From NCBI RefSeq assembly GCF_005048265.1, contig NZ_SUNH01000007.1, positions 1 through 64,000 on the forward strand: DNA of 64,000 nt, in the 5' to 3' direction. How positions within the stretch are numbered: the stretch's first letter is position 1; every line of letters starts with the position of its first letter. The notes under the pieces are model-generated. The model was not told the origin of the DNA, ran no database searches, and saw only the letters and a program-made list of their open reading frames with translations. Positions 1 through 7,835 of this stretch are shown here, piece by piece. The stretch comes from Paracoccus hibiscisoli (GTDB taxonomy: Bacteria; Pseudomonadota; Alphaproteobacteria; Rhodobacterales; Rhodobacteraceae). A program made the translations under genes and the position numbers.

Positions 1-268
1 CGCGGGCGAGGATCTGGCTCTGGCGATACAATGGCAGGTGATCGGCATACTTGCTGACGAGGACATGCGCGAGGGCGCCCTCAGTGGGCAGGCCGCCCTC
101 GATCAGGTGTGCGGGTGCCGGGGCCTGAGACACACCCTCGGCACACCGGCGGCACGCATATTTGGGGCGCACGGTCACGATGACCCGCAGTTGCGCGGGC
201 ACGATGTCCAGCCGCTCGGTCCGGTCTTCGCCGATGCGGTGCATCTCACCGCAGCCACACGGACATCC
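1..268 (-). pseudogene. IS66-family transposase (TnpC) fragment, cut at both ends
   Basis: Minus-strand reading gives a typical IS66 TnpC stretch: a paired-cysteine zinc-binding region (CPCGCGEMHRIGED, later YACRRC) followed by the family signature SKYADHLPLYRQ. The product of the intact family is the DDE transposase of IS66 elements. The left side leaves the window. On the right the similarity stops near 268 and the 5' part of the gene is missing, so this copy cannot be functional unless the rest lies elsewhere. The break falls directly against a truncated helicase tail on the plus strand, so two remnants abut. Family assignment is confident from the motifs; the exact breakpoint is estimated. 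Confidence 0.85.
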
Positions 269-495
269 CACTGGAAGCCTATGACTATGTGGTGAACGGA
301 AAATCGGCACTGGACTGGGTGATGGAGCGCTACGCTGTGACTGTTCACAAAGAAAGCGGCATTAGGAACGACCCGAACGACTGGTCCGACGACCCCCGCT
401 ACATCTTCGACCTAGTGAAGCGGATTGTACGCGTAAGCTTAGAGACGGTGCGGATCGTGGCGTCTTTGCCACCAGTGAACGAACAGTCCGATTAG
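265..495 (+). pseudogene. C-terminal remnant of a helicase / type ISP-like restriction enzyme
   Basis: An open frame beginning without a proper start at about 265 (IPLEAYDYVVNG) runs to the TAG at 493-495. Motifs NGKSALDWVMERY, KESGIRNDPNDW and VSLETVRIVASLP are those I know from the extreme C-terminus of large DEAD/DEAH helicase-type restriction enzymes (type ISP or type III-like). Only about 75 residues remain, with no helicase or nuclease motif, so this is a dead tail. Its 5' side is joined to the truncated IS66 transposase, which suggests an IS-mediated deletion. Family naming is from memory of conserved tails and is moderately sure. Confidence 0.7.
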
Positions 496-694
496 CCTAC
501 CGTCAGGGCGCATGCGCAACCGATGCAAATGCGCCCTGCATGATCCGGCTAACACAGGAAACGTCGGTGGACTTTGGCCTTTGCAATCAGCCGCCGCATA
601 CCCCCAACAGGCCTGCGTGAGGCCCGTGGGGTAGTCCCCTTGCGAAGGGACAACCTGTTCCTGTTCCTGTTCCTCCACTTCAATCCGTGTGAAT

Positions 695-1393
695 TCATCC
701 TTTCACAGCCAGCCGCACCTTCAACCGTGCCACAGCCATAGGCGTCCACGTCCCGCGTCCGCTAGGCGTAGGAACGCCCTTATCATTGAAGCATCTGGCA
801 ATGGCAGACAACGACGCAGTGCTTTCAGGATCGGCGTCTAGCAGCGCTGGCTGTATATCTCGCGCAAACGCATCTGCACGCCGGGTACGGCCCTGTGTGG
901 CGCGCTGGGCGTCCTCTTTCGTCCCTATGCGTCCAACGAACCGCCCATCCCGATAGGGCCCTAGCTGCGTGCCCTTGGCCTTAGCAGCTGCTAGTGCTGC
1001 CTTTGTCCGCTGAGAAATGGCTTCACGTTCCTGCTCCGCAACTAGGGCCATGATCCCCACAGTTAGCCGATTGGCATCCGGCATATCCGCAGCAACGAAG
1101 TCGATCCCGGCATCACGCAGGTTCAGCAGGAAGGCAGCGTCTCGCGTAAGGCGATCGATCTTTGCCACCACTAGCTTGGCCCCATAGGCACGGCACTTCT
1201 CGATTGCGGCCTGCAGCTGTGGCCTGTCGTTCTTCCCGCCGCTTTCGACCTCGATAACTTCTTGAACTAGTTTCCAACTTCCACCGTTCAAGTAGTCAGC
1301 CACGGCCTGGCGCTGGGCATCTAGCCCTAGTCCTGACCGACCCTGGCGATCTGTCGAGACACGTAGGTATGAAACAAACCTAATCTTACCCAT
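695..1393 (-). CDS. Serine recombinase (resolvase/invertase family)
   Basis: The 232-residue protein starts MGKIRFVSYLRVSTDRQ. The YLRVSTDRQ motif carries the catalytic serine at residue 13 that attacks DNA in resolvases and invertases. It is followed by the conserved KIDRLTRD arginine motif and by EREAISQRTKAAL, which leads into the long E helix. A short C-terminal region about 100 residues long probably holds the helix-turn-helix that reads the recombination site. The size fits small serine recombinases rather than large integrases. A 10-bp inverted repeat lies 16 bp upstream of the start (1409-1448) and could be its crossover site or autoregulatory operator. It probably belongs to the island or a transposon, not to the phage. 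Confidence 0.9.
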   Translation of the reverse strand: MGKIRFVSYLRVSTDRQGRSGLGLDAQRQAVADYLNGGSWKLVQEVIEVESGGKNDRPQLQAAIEKCRAYGAKLVVAKIDRLTRDAAFLLNLRDAGIDFVAADMPDANRLTVGIMALVAEQEREAISQRTKAALAAAKAKGTQLGPYRDGRFVGRIGTKEDAQRATQGRTRRADAFARDIQPALLDADPESTASLSAIARCFNDKGVPTPSGRGTWTPMAVARLKVRLAVKG

Positions 1394-1408
1394 TACCTCA
1401 CCCGGTAC

Positions 1409-1448
1409 CTTATCATTTTATCAAACGGTGGTATCATGAAATGATAAG
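1409..1448. repeat. Inverted repeat upstream of the serine recombinase
   Basis: CTTATCATTT (1409-1418) and AAATGATAAG (1439-1448) form a perfect 10-bp inverted repeat separated by 20 bp. Additional TATCA copies lie in the spacer. It sits just upstream of the minus-strand serine recombinase. Resolvase genes usually have their res subsites and autoregulatory operator at this location, so this is a candidate res/operator site. Confidence 0.5.
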
Positions 1449-1639
1449 GCGGCCGAACAGCTGTGTGGGCTTGTAGTTAACAACGATGGCCTGCACAGGG
1501 CGCTCGTATAAGCCCACTGACAGTCGTAACGGTCATAAGCTCCCCCGCGGGACCGTAGGCGGTAAGATTGATGGCCTGTATGGGCTTCCTATAGCCTCCT
1601 ACGGCAGGCATGGTCACGGAATGTGAATCCATACGCGCA

Positions 1640-1816
1640 CTAAGACGATCTTTGGGCGCCCATCTGATCCAGCAGCTGGCCCATCCTGATAATCTCGGCC
1701 TGTGCGTCCGATTGTCCCTTGAGCGTCCCATCGCGCAACACCACGCATAGCATGACGGCGTTTTGTTCCCAGTTAGGAGCAATGCAGACTTTCATGGATT
1801 GGTCGTCATCGGTCAT
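1640..1816 (-). CDS. Small hypothetical protein (58 aa)
   Basis: Minus-strand ATG at 1816 with AGGA about ten bases upstream opens a 58-residue frame ending at TAG 1640-1642. The product begins MTDDDQSMKVCIAPNWEQ and ends LDQMGAQRSS. It reads as a soluble acidic protein with sensible codon use. A longer frame overlapping it on the same strand has Cys/Trp/Arg-rich shadow-like composition. I do not recognise a family. The location between a recombinase and a VanZ-like gene says nothing specific about function. Confidence 0.4.
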   Translation of the reverse strand: MTDDDQSMKVCIAPNWEQNAVMLCVVLRDGTLKGQSDAQAEIIRMGQLLDQMGAQRSS

Positions 1817-2076
1817 TTGATCAGATCCTCGTCAGGTTGCATCTGAATTTTCACCGCCTCCCAGCAGCGCCAGGAAGCCCCTACCACCGTCAGGCTATCC
1901 AACCCCTATGGAAAGCCCTTTCGCGGCCTGTACGGGCACTACAGAACGCCTGAAGGCCATACCAATCACCGACCGGGGGCAGGTGCCAAGGGGTACCCTT
2001 TCAGATACCGTATACAACCCTGACCCGAGCTGGGCGAAATCCATTGTCAAGCTCGGGCGTACCTGCAGCTGTTGGG

Positions 2077-2433
2077 CTATGGGCGGAACGCCTTGGGAAG
2101 GGCTACCGTCGCAGCACGGCCACAAACGACACCTAGTACGATACCAACAAGATCGGCAAACCAATCGTAAAAGCTGCACTCCCGCCCGACATACGGCTGG
2201 ATGATTTCAATCATCCCGCCAAAGCCCGCAAAAGCAGGAACTGCAACCAGCAGCCAGCTAGGCCGGAAGAAGCTGATCGGGAAGGCTAGAGCTGCAAATG
2301 CAAGGGCGTGGTAAATCTTGTCCGACTGTTCGACAGGTGCGGGAACATTGATGATTGGTGTCAGGGTAAGTGCCGCTATGCCCACCGCCAACAGGAAGGT
2401 CAGGCCAAGAGCAAGTTTGGATTGTAAGAGCAT
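2077..2433 (-). CDS. VanZ-like family membrane protein
   Basis: The 118-residue protein has about four hydrophobic segments (residues 7-26, 43-62, 63-76 and 89-110) and the VanZ-like signature EIIQPYVGRECSFYDWFADL, in which an ExxQ is followed by a serine, acidic residues and a glycine-rich last helix. VanZ-like proteins are small inner-membrane proteins. The namesake gives low teicoplanin resistance by an unknown mechanism, and most homologues have no known role. The start at 2433 is ATG. A second VanZ-like topology appears in the phage lysis region at 62 kb. Confidence 0.75.
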   Translation of the reverse strand: MLLQSKLALGLTFLLAVGIAALTLTPIINVPAPVEQSDKIYHALAFAALAFPISFFRPSWLLVAVPAFAGFGGMIEIIQPYVGRECSFYDWFADLVGIVLGVVCGRAATVALPKAFRP

Positions 2434-2506
2434 CGAAATCCTTGAGCAGGTCGCATACCCTTGTTAGGGGAACATCTAGGGTAATTTTCATTATGATATC
2501 AGTCAG

Positions 2507-2534
2507 TTGACTCATTTATAGACTTAGTTATAAT
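2507..2534 (+). promoter_or_regulatory. Sigma-70-type promoter for the polymerase-like pseudogene
   Basis: TTGACT at 2507-2512 and TATAAT at 2529-2534 are separated by 16 bp. The GTG start of the following gene is 33 bp beyond the -10 box. The -35 box is part of AGTCAGTTGACT, a near-palindrome that could be an operator. This is one of the best promoter matches in the window. Confidence 0.6.
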
Positions 2535-2567
2535 AGGTGCCTTCCTTCTCCTTTCCTGCAGCAAGCC

Positions 2568-4000
2568 GTGTCCCATAATCCTGATCATGAACAACTAGTT
2601 GCCCTGTCTGGAGCAGACCCTGAAACACGCTTCTGGCACAGCGCAAATCCGGACAATTCAGTCCCCCTGTTCCAAGAAATCCAAGGGGACGTACCCTACA
2701 AGACCAGCCTCCGCAAAGCGGCCTATGACCTGTATGGCCTGCTCCAGAAGAATAGCCCTGCCGTAGCTGAATCCCCAGCGCTTCCCCGTAAGCCAACTGA
2801 TGACTTACTAATTTCCGTAATGTTGCTATTGCACAGCCTGTCCTATATTGCGTCCCATCCCCGCATCTTGCGAGACGGAAAGACTTTCGATCAGCAGTAT
2901 GTTGCGATCCCGCTGAACAAGAACGATTTCCGACCAAGTCAGAAGTACCAAGATCTGGCCTACAGCCCGTTTCGGAAAGCCGTGTCTGCTTTGAAGCATT
3001 TCGCGCTGGAAGGTGGCCGACCATGGATCGAGTACGTGCCAGGCTTCTTTGACCAGCAGACCAAGCAAGGCAGACGTACGCGCATCGCCCCTAGCAAAGA
3101 TCTCTGTAATTGGATGCTGCAGCAGGGGCTGATCTTTCCCAGGCGGACCATCAGCACGACCCCGTCTGATCTGACGGAAAAGCATGGCGTGCTGCAAGTT
3201 TCAGTTCCGGACCCTGCTGACCCCGATAAGAAAATCAAGTTGTTGCTCGACCGTCCCGCGGTAGGTGACGAACTTGTCCTGCCTTTGCTGAATAAATGGC
3301 TGGCCAAGCTCGATGTTGCCTGCACGTTGTCTGACTACGACACCTACACAGCCCACTACGACTATAACCACGGGCATTCGCGGCTTTTTCTGGGCGGGAA
3401 AGAGCACTTCCGGCCGTGTTCACGGAGAAAGATGGCCGTGGGGGAAGGCTGTATGGGCGCTGGGTACAGAACGTCCCAAGCAAATTGCGCCAGTACCTGA
3501 CCATCGAAGGGCAGCCCACCACCGAACTTGATTACCGGAACATGCAGCTGGTCCTGCACTATGCGATGTCTGGAAAGGTTGTGCCTGATGGCGACCTTTA
3601 TGAAATCGAGGGTCAGGACCGTGATTGGATGAAAGCTGTGCTGACTGCCTCGTTGGGCGTGGCAACTAGGGATGACGCGCTGGGCGCATTACGTAAAAAA
3701 CTTGTCGAAGCAAATCTGTCCCGTGCAGGCCGTGCAGAAGCACTGTACGACACCTTCTGGGGCCAACACAGCCGCGTCTATCCACATGGGGAAGGCGCAG
3801 AAGCGTTGTGGGGGAAGCTGCAGTACGCAGACAGCCAAATTGCCCTTAGGGTCTTGCGCTATATGCTGGAACAGAACGTCCCTGCCATCCCGATCCACGA
3901 CAGTTTCATCGTTCAGGAACAGCACTGGGAAAAGCTGCACATGGCCATGAGGACGGCTTGGCGGGATTTCTGGCCCCTTACACGGATTAGGATTAAATAA
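2568..4000 (+). pseudogene. Polymerase-like island protein, split by a frameshift
   Basis: Two overlapping frames make one protein. The first runs from GTG 2568 and loses sense after KEHFR at about 3413. The second resumes at about 3416 with VFTEKDGRGGRLYGRWVQN and ends at TAA 4000. Losing one base near 3414-3415 explains the break, because both sides then read through continuously. The second half holds TTELDYRNMQLVLHYA and PAIPIHDSFIV. These resemble motif A (an Asp on a beta strand) and motif C (His-Asp turn) of family A/T7-like polymerases, so a templated polymerase is my inference. Family members I remember are uncharacterised proteins of proteobacterial islands. A sequencing error or programmed frameshift is also possible. 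Confidence 0.6.
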
Positions 4001-4103
4001 CGTTTGCCATATGGTCTTTAAGGTTACCCCGCCCGCCGCTGCTGCGAAATTGTCAAGTTAGCGGATTTGTGTGCTGTCTTTCCGAATGACTGCCGCTACG
4101 GCG

Positions 4104-5480
4104 TCAGGAATTCTTAAGGAATCCTAGGTCCACAGCATTCATGGCCGTGGCTTTAACTGATAGGGATGGACCGCTACCGTAACGACTGCCTTCGTTTGAG
4201 CCAGTGTGGCCCATGATAAACTCTTGAACGTCAATCGGCACGGCCGCATCCCGCAGCAAGTCCTTGTAGGTGTGACGAAGGCTATGCACGGTTACGCGAG
4301 AATCAGCTTGATCCTCACGGATCTTGCGAACGTGCCGCATCAGGGACTTGGACGCGGCATTTTGTGCCTTACCATCCACATCTGTGCGGTAGCTGAACAG
4401 CCGTCCTTTGCCTGCAGGCCCAAGTTTAAGCATGTTCGGGACTGGGATTTCCCGCTGGGACCGGAAGTTCTTCACTATCTTGTTAACCCGGCTCAAGTCG
4501 AAGTACTGGATGCCGCCTTCGACCTTGATGTCGTCCCACTCGAGCAGGGCGGCTTCATCCAAGCGCATACCCGTGGACGCCAAGATACCCAAGCAAAGTC
4601 GATCCTGTTCCGGCATGAACAAGCTGAACAACTTTTCTAGGTCGGACCGCTTAATGCTCTTGCGGGCAACTGGAGCCCTGCCCTTATTTGCCAACCTTAG
4701 TCCAAGGAAGGGGTTGGACTGCAGCCAGCCCTGTTCGGCCGCATGACCCAGCACAAGACGTACTGCGCCGACATCCCGCTGCAGCGTATTACGTGATGCC
4801 GTCTTGCCCAAGTCTGCCGCGAAACTACTGCCCTGTTGCGCAGTGATGCTGGCGATATCAACATCACCAGCGAATGCCTCGAACTTCTTAACGCCCCGCT
4901 CATAGTCATGCCGCGTCCGCTGCCGCTTGAAGGTCTGCGACGCAAAATACGCCGCAGCTGCTTCGGTCAGCTTCATGCCACCTGTTTCCTTTGCTGTCGC
5001 GCGATGCGCTTCCAGCTGTTCCTCAAACTCCTCGTACGCCGGTTGAACGTCATCTTGCATACGGGCGATCACCATACCTTCTTCAGGATCACGCATTCCG
5101 GGGTTTGGCAGATGAAGAACCATCATGGCCCGCCCCCTTACATCGTCGATCTGTTCACGAAGATCGTCATCCTGCCACTGGTGAGGGTCCCAATTCAGTC
5201 CACCGGGCAACACAGCTTGGAGACGTGCCGCAGCCACGGCGAGAGGGGTATAGACTTTCCCCTTTTCGTCGAACTGCGCGTAAATCTGGCCAGCGATCCC
5301 ATGTAAACGCCGTTCCGCTTCCGCACGATCCGCCGTGCCCGCGCTGCGTCGTTCCTGCTTACGCTCGTTGAACGCTGGACGAAGGTCCGGGTGTATCGTC
5401 ACTTGGACGTACCACTTGCCTTTAACCTGGACGAGTTTTGCGGCTGGGTAGGTCATCGTAATGTCCGAAATAATGTCCAC
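4104..5480 (-). CDS. Tyrosine site-specific integrase
   Basis: The 458-residue protein has an N-terminal DNA-binding region, a SAM-like core-binding domain (about residues 170-265) and a C-terminal catalytic domain with the full set R306 (STGMRLDEA), K334/K337, H399 and R402 (HSLRHTY), H425 (MGHTG) and Y434. These catalyse strand exchange through a 3'-phosphotyrosine. It reads leftward, away from the prophage body. It is probably the integrase of the prophage or of the island that surrounds it. The start could be 5480 or the internal ATG at 5456. A structured inverted repeat at 5539-5582 behind its 5' end is a candidate attachment region. Confidence 0.93.
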   Translation of the reverse strand: MDIISDITMTYPAAKLVQVKGKWYVQVTIHPDLRPAFNERKQERRSAGTADRAEAERRLHGIAGQIYAQFDEKGKVYTPLAVAAARLQAVLPGGLNWDPHQWQDDDLREQIDDVRGRAMMVLHLPNPGMRDPEEGMVIARMQDDVQPAYEEFEEQLEAHRATAKETGGMKLTEAAAAYFASQTFKRQRTRHDYERGVKKFEAFAGDVDIASITAQQGSSFAADLGKTASRNTLQRDVGAVRLVLGHAAEQGWLQSNPFLGLRLANKGRAPVARKSIKRSDLEKLFSLFMPEQDRLCLGILASTGMRLDEAALLEWDDIKVEGGIQYFDLSRVNKIVKNFRSQREIPVPNMLKLGPAGKGRLFSYRTDVDGKAQNAASKSLMRHVRKIREDQADSRVTVHSLRHTYKDLLRDAAVPIDVQEFIMGHTGSNEGSRYGSGPSLSVKATAMNAVDLGFLKNS

Positions 5481-5538
5481 CGCAATGTCGTGCGGGCATG
5501 AACATTCAACCAGACAAGGGAATCAAGGGCAATAGGTG

Positions 5539-5582
5539 TGGGTGGCGGAGACGAAGTTATCTAAACTTGCCGCTCAAACCCA
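5539..5582. other. Nested inverted-repeat structure in the integrase upstream region (possible att site)
   Basis: In the 316-bp gap between the integrase and the next gene (5481-5796), three arms nest: TGGGT (5539) with ACCCA (5578), GCGG (5545) with CCGC (5570), and AAGTT (5554) with AACTT (5564) around the loop ATCTA. The first half, GGTGGCGGAGACGAAG, also resembles the reverse complement of a tRNA or tmRNA acceptor end, but no T-arm follows, so no RNA gene is called. It could be an attachment core or an integrase operator. I see nothing else certain in this gap. Confidence 0.35.
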
Positions 5583-5796
5583 GCAATTGCTAGGGGTAAT
5601 CGCCAAACTGTGCCGCAAATTGTGAACCATAATGTGAACCAAATCTAGTACTATTTCTTAGCCTGATCAGGTGATGATGCGCCTTTGTAGGCGCGTAAGA
5701 TAGCGTGAAGCCACGCGCGGTCGGGCGGGCGACATACGCAGACCATTGCAGAATCAAAGGCGCTTTGTAGGATTGAGACTTTAGCGGGGCGCAGCT

Positions 5797-6438
5797 TTGA
5801 ACAACGTGGTTTTCCAAGGCATTGACATTGGAACGGGGGGGGCGGGCGTTCCTGTCTTCGCAGAGTGCCCCAATTGCGGCCCGACGGTTGCCTTAGCACC
5901 CAGAATGCCAGGTAGAATTGTTTTACAAGACGTGCTGCTGGAGTGTCAGTCGTGTGGAGGCGGTGCTGAACCGATCCCTGGCAAGTATACCTTTGAAATG
6001 TCCGTATTTCCTATGCTGGCGTCGGCAAGTTTAACCCGACAGCAGGCCCGGCGTTTCCTGAAGAAGGCCGAAAAATCGAAATCACTGGAATCTCTGGAAC
6101 AAGTCAGCGAAACAATCAACCCGGCCTTGGCTCAAGCGGTCAGTCTCGCCAAAGCAGACAGTAACCCTTTTTCGTCAATCAAAAAGCTATGCAGGATGGT
6201 TGCTTTTTTGGGTTCTATTTCCGTTAGGACTTTAGGTGGAATTGGATCTGCGGCTGGCGGTATGTACGCACTTGATGAAGCATGGAAACGGTACAATACT
6301 TGGTCTGAATCCTCAACGATTGACCAAGGTCCGAAGTCACAAGCTCATCCAAATCTTCCCGACACTAATGCCAGCCCCAAACGCAAACCCGACCTGAAAC
6401 CATCGAGCGCCAAGAGCAGAGAACAGAAGGGCTACTAG
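5797..6438 (+). CDS. Zinc-ribbon hypothetical protein with a hydrophobic segment
   Basis: A TTG at 5797 opens a 213-residue frame. An N-terminal CPNC and a later CQSC about 30 residues on form a probable zinc ribbon (residues 25-60). A Lys-rich helical middle follows, then a Gly-rich hydrophobic stretch (about 140-165) and a hydrophilic Ser/Pro/Lys tail. The gene is more A/T-rich than the neighbouring phage genes and stands alone on the plus strand between the integrase and the leftward operon. That is the usual place for a lysogenic-conversion (moron) gene. I do not recognise the family. The rare start codon is uncertain. Confidence 0.6.
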   Translation: MNNVVFQGIDIGTGGAGVPVFAECPNCGPTVALAPRMPGRIVLQDVLLECQSCGGGAEPIPGKYTFEMSVFPMLASASLTRQQARRFLKKAEKSKSLESLEQVSETINPALAQAVSLAKADSNPFSSIKKLCRMVAFLGSISVRTLGGIGSAAGGMYALDEAWKRYNTWSESSTIDQGPKSQAHPNLPDTNASPKRKPDLKPSSAKSREQKGY

Positions 6439-6491
6439 CGGGAAGTGCAGGATGGATGACATCATTGCCTCCTGGGTCTCGTTATGAACCT

Positions 6492-6510
6492 ACATCTATC
6501 TAATAGATGT
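6492..6510. repeat. Short perfect palindrome between convergent genes
   Basis: ACATCTAT and ATAGATGT form an 8-bp perfect inverted repeat around CTA in the 227-bp gap (6439-6665) between the zinc-ribbon gene and the end of the leftward operon. It is A/T-rich, with no clear T-run, so it is a weak terminator or a protein-binding site. Nothing else in the gap looks coding. Confidence 0.3.
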
Positions 6511-6665
6511 CCTAACAACCCGTTAATTACAACATGAGCAATTTCAGCGTACGCAGTGTTGCGCGAACCTTGCGGCCACCACGACTACGGGGTCGCCATG
6601 AATGGCCTGTAACCTCGAGACAATGTTTTGGATATCGGACACCTTTCTCTGGGCAGATGAGCATG

Positions 6666-6887
6666 TCAGGCTATCCGTCCCTTCAACAGAGCCCGAGCCC
6701 GCTCGACAGGGCTATTCATTTCTCGGGCGGCCACCATCAGCCGCGCCGCCTCAAGCTCGCGGTCGATCCGCTCGAAGATCGGCAGCGCCTGCGCGTCGTG
6801 GTCGACGGCGCGGGCCGCGATCATCAGCGCGCGTTCGAGGCGCGCGACAAAGGCCGGGCTGATGGCCTGGCGGGCGTGCGCGGTCAC
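6666..6887 (-). CDS. Small hypothetical phage protein, last gene of the leftward operon
   Basis: This 73-residue, mostly helical protein (MTAHARQAISPAFVARLERA) overlaps the previous gene by an ATGA junction. It closes the leftward early operon. The predicted helices are amphipathic and rich in Ala/Arg/Glu. No family recognised. Support is the translational coupling and codon use typical of the operon. Confidence 0.6.
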   Translation of the reverse strand: MTAHARQAISPAFVARLERALMIAARAVDHDAQALPIFERIDRELEAARLMVAAREMNSPVERARALLKGRIA

Positions 6888-7222
6888 GGGGCGGGCTCCT
6901 TGGCGATCTTGGCGAGGGCGGCGTCGGCTGCGAGGCGGGCGCGCTGGAGGTCCGCAAACATCCCTTTCGTGTTCACCTTGTCCGACTTGAGGATATGTTC
7001 AGCAAGGCCAGCCATGACGTCCCGCGCATCCGTCAGCGCCGCATACAGATCGTCGGCAGGGGCGACGCGGCGGTGGGTGTATAGCGGGGTCACGCGCCAC
7101 GCCGTCGCATAGGCAGCTCGCCGCTCGGCGTGCGCCTTGTCGGTGGTCACGCTGGTTTCGCCCTCCCATGCCAGATCCTCGCAGAGCCAGGCGGCGGGAT
7201 CGTCGGTCAGTCGTTCGGTCAT
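6884..7222 (-). CDS. Hypothetical phage protein (112 aa)
   Basis: The start was set at 7222 because its ATG overlaps the upstream stop in an ATGA; a start six codons earlier is possible. The protein begins MTERLTDDPAAWLCEDLAWE and is helical, with a charged C-terminus. No family recognised. It sits in a tightly coupled run of small early genes that phages of this type use for host takeover or recombination accessories. Confidence 0.65.
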   Translation of the reverse strand: MTERLTDDPAAWLCEDLAWEGETSVTTDKAHAERRAAYATAWRVTPLYTHRRVAPADDLYAALTDARDVMAGLAEHILKSDKVNTKGMFADLQRARLAADAALAKIAKEPAP

Positions 7223-7482
7223 ACCCCTGCCCTCCCCCACGGCGACGGCGCCCGGCGGCTTTCCAGCATCTCGGGCCCCAGGTTCTTGCGCACCGCCAGA
7301 TCGGCCGGCACCAGCGCGATGTGGTGCGGCTTGACCTCGGCGCGGTCGGGGATCGTCACGGCGGCCTTGTCCAGCCAGACGCCATCCTGCCCATGCGGGC
7401 GCTGCGTGACCAGGTAGCCGGTGTCCGTCTCATTCAGGATCCGGCACGGGATCGGGACGATGTGAGGGGTCAGGTCAGGCAT
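7219..7482 (-). CDS. Hypothetical phage protein (87 aa)
   Basis: Beta-rich small protein (MPDLTPHIVPIPCRILNETD) containing TQRPHGQDGVWLDKAAV. It overlaps both neighbours by a few bases, which supports co-translation within the leftward operon. The strand-rich pattern with conserved-looking Gly and Trp suggests a small barrel, but no named family is evident. Confidence 0.65.
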   Translation of the reverse strand: MPDLTPHIVPIPCRILNETDTGYLVTQRPHGQDGVWLDKAAVTIPDRAEVKPHHIALVPADLAVRKNLGPEMLESRRAPSPWGRAGV

Positions 7483-7768
7483 GGTGGGCTCCGATCCGCA
7501 TCATTTCAGAAAAATGCGCCCCGTAGACAGCTCGCAGGTACTTCTGGCCCTTGACCGTCAGAACCCATTGGTTGCCCATCTTCCGATCCTGCCGGATTAG
7601 ATGATGCCAATGCAGTATCTCGATAGCTGTGCTGCCGTGGCTATATCCAAAGGCGGTTTTCAGAACGCCCTGATTGACCACAGTGCGAGGGGAAATATCC
7701 CCAAAATTGGCAGACCCGTGGCCTCGCTCAATTTCATGATCCGAAATGATCTCAGTAGGGTTACCCAT
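7475..7768 (-). CDS. Hypothetical protein, possible winged-helix fold
   Basis: A 97-residue protein starting MGNPTEIISDHEIERGHG. The C-terminal half (AIEILHWHHLIRQDRK, then WVLTVKGQKYLR) alternates helix and strand like a small winged-helix domain, which would suit a transcription factor, but this is inference. It is less GC-rich in places than its neighbours. The 67-bp gap to the upstream gene holds no obvious signal. Confidence 0.6.
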   Translation of the reverse strand: MGNPTEIISDHEIERGHGSANFGDISPRTVVNQGVLKTAFGYSHGSTAIEILHWHHLIRQDRKMGNQWVLTVKGQKYLRAVYGAHFSEMMRIGAHHA

Positions 7769-7835
7769 TGCTAGTCCCTTTCGCTACGGTCGCTCGGGAT
7801 GGGGGCGGTCGCGCCGCCCCGCACCAGAACGGCCC

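Noticed and set aside
1477..1782. 101-codon minus-strand frame near the recombinase
   Set aside because: Cys/Trp/Arg-rich shadow; a shorter frame with a ribosome site (1640-1816) explains the region better.
5530..5555. Possible tRNA or tmRNA 3' end
   Set aside because: Only the acceptor-like GGTGGCGGAGACG matches; no T-arm or anticodon arm follows on either strand.
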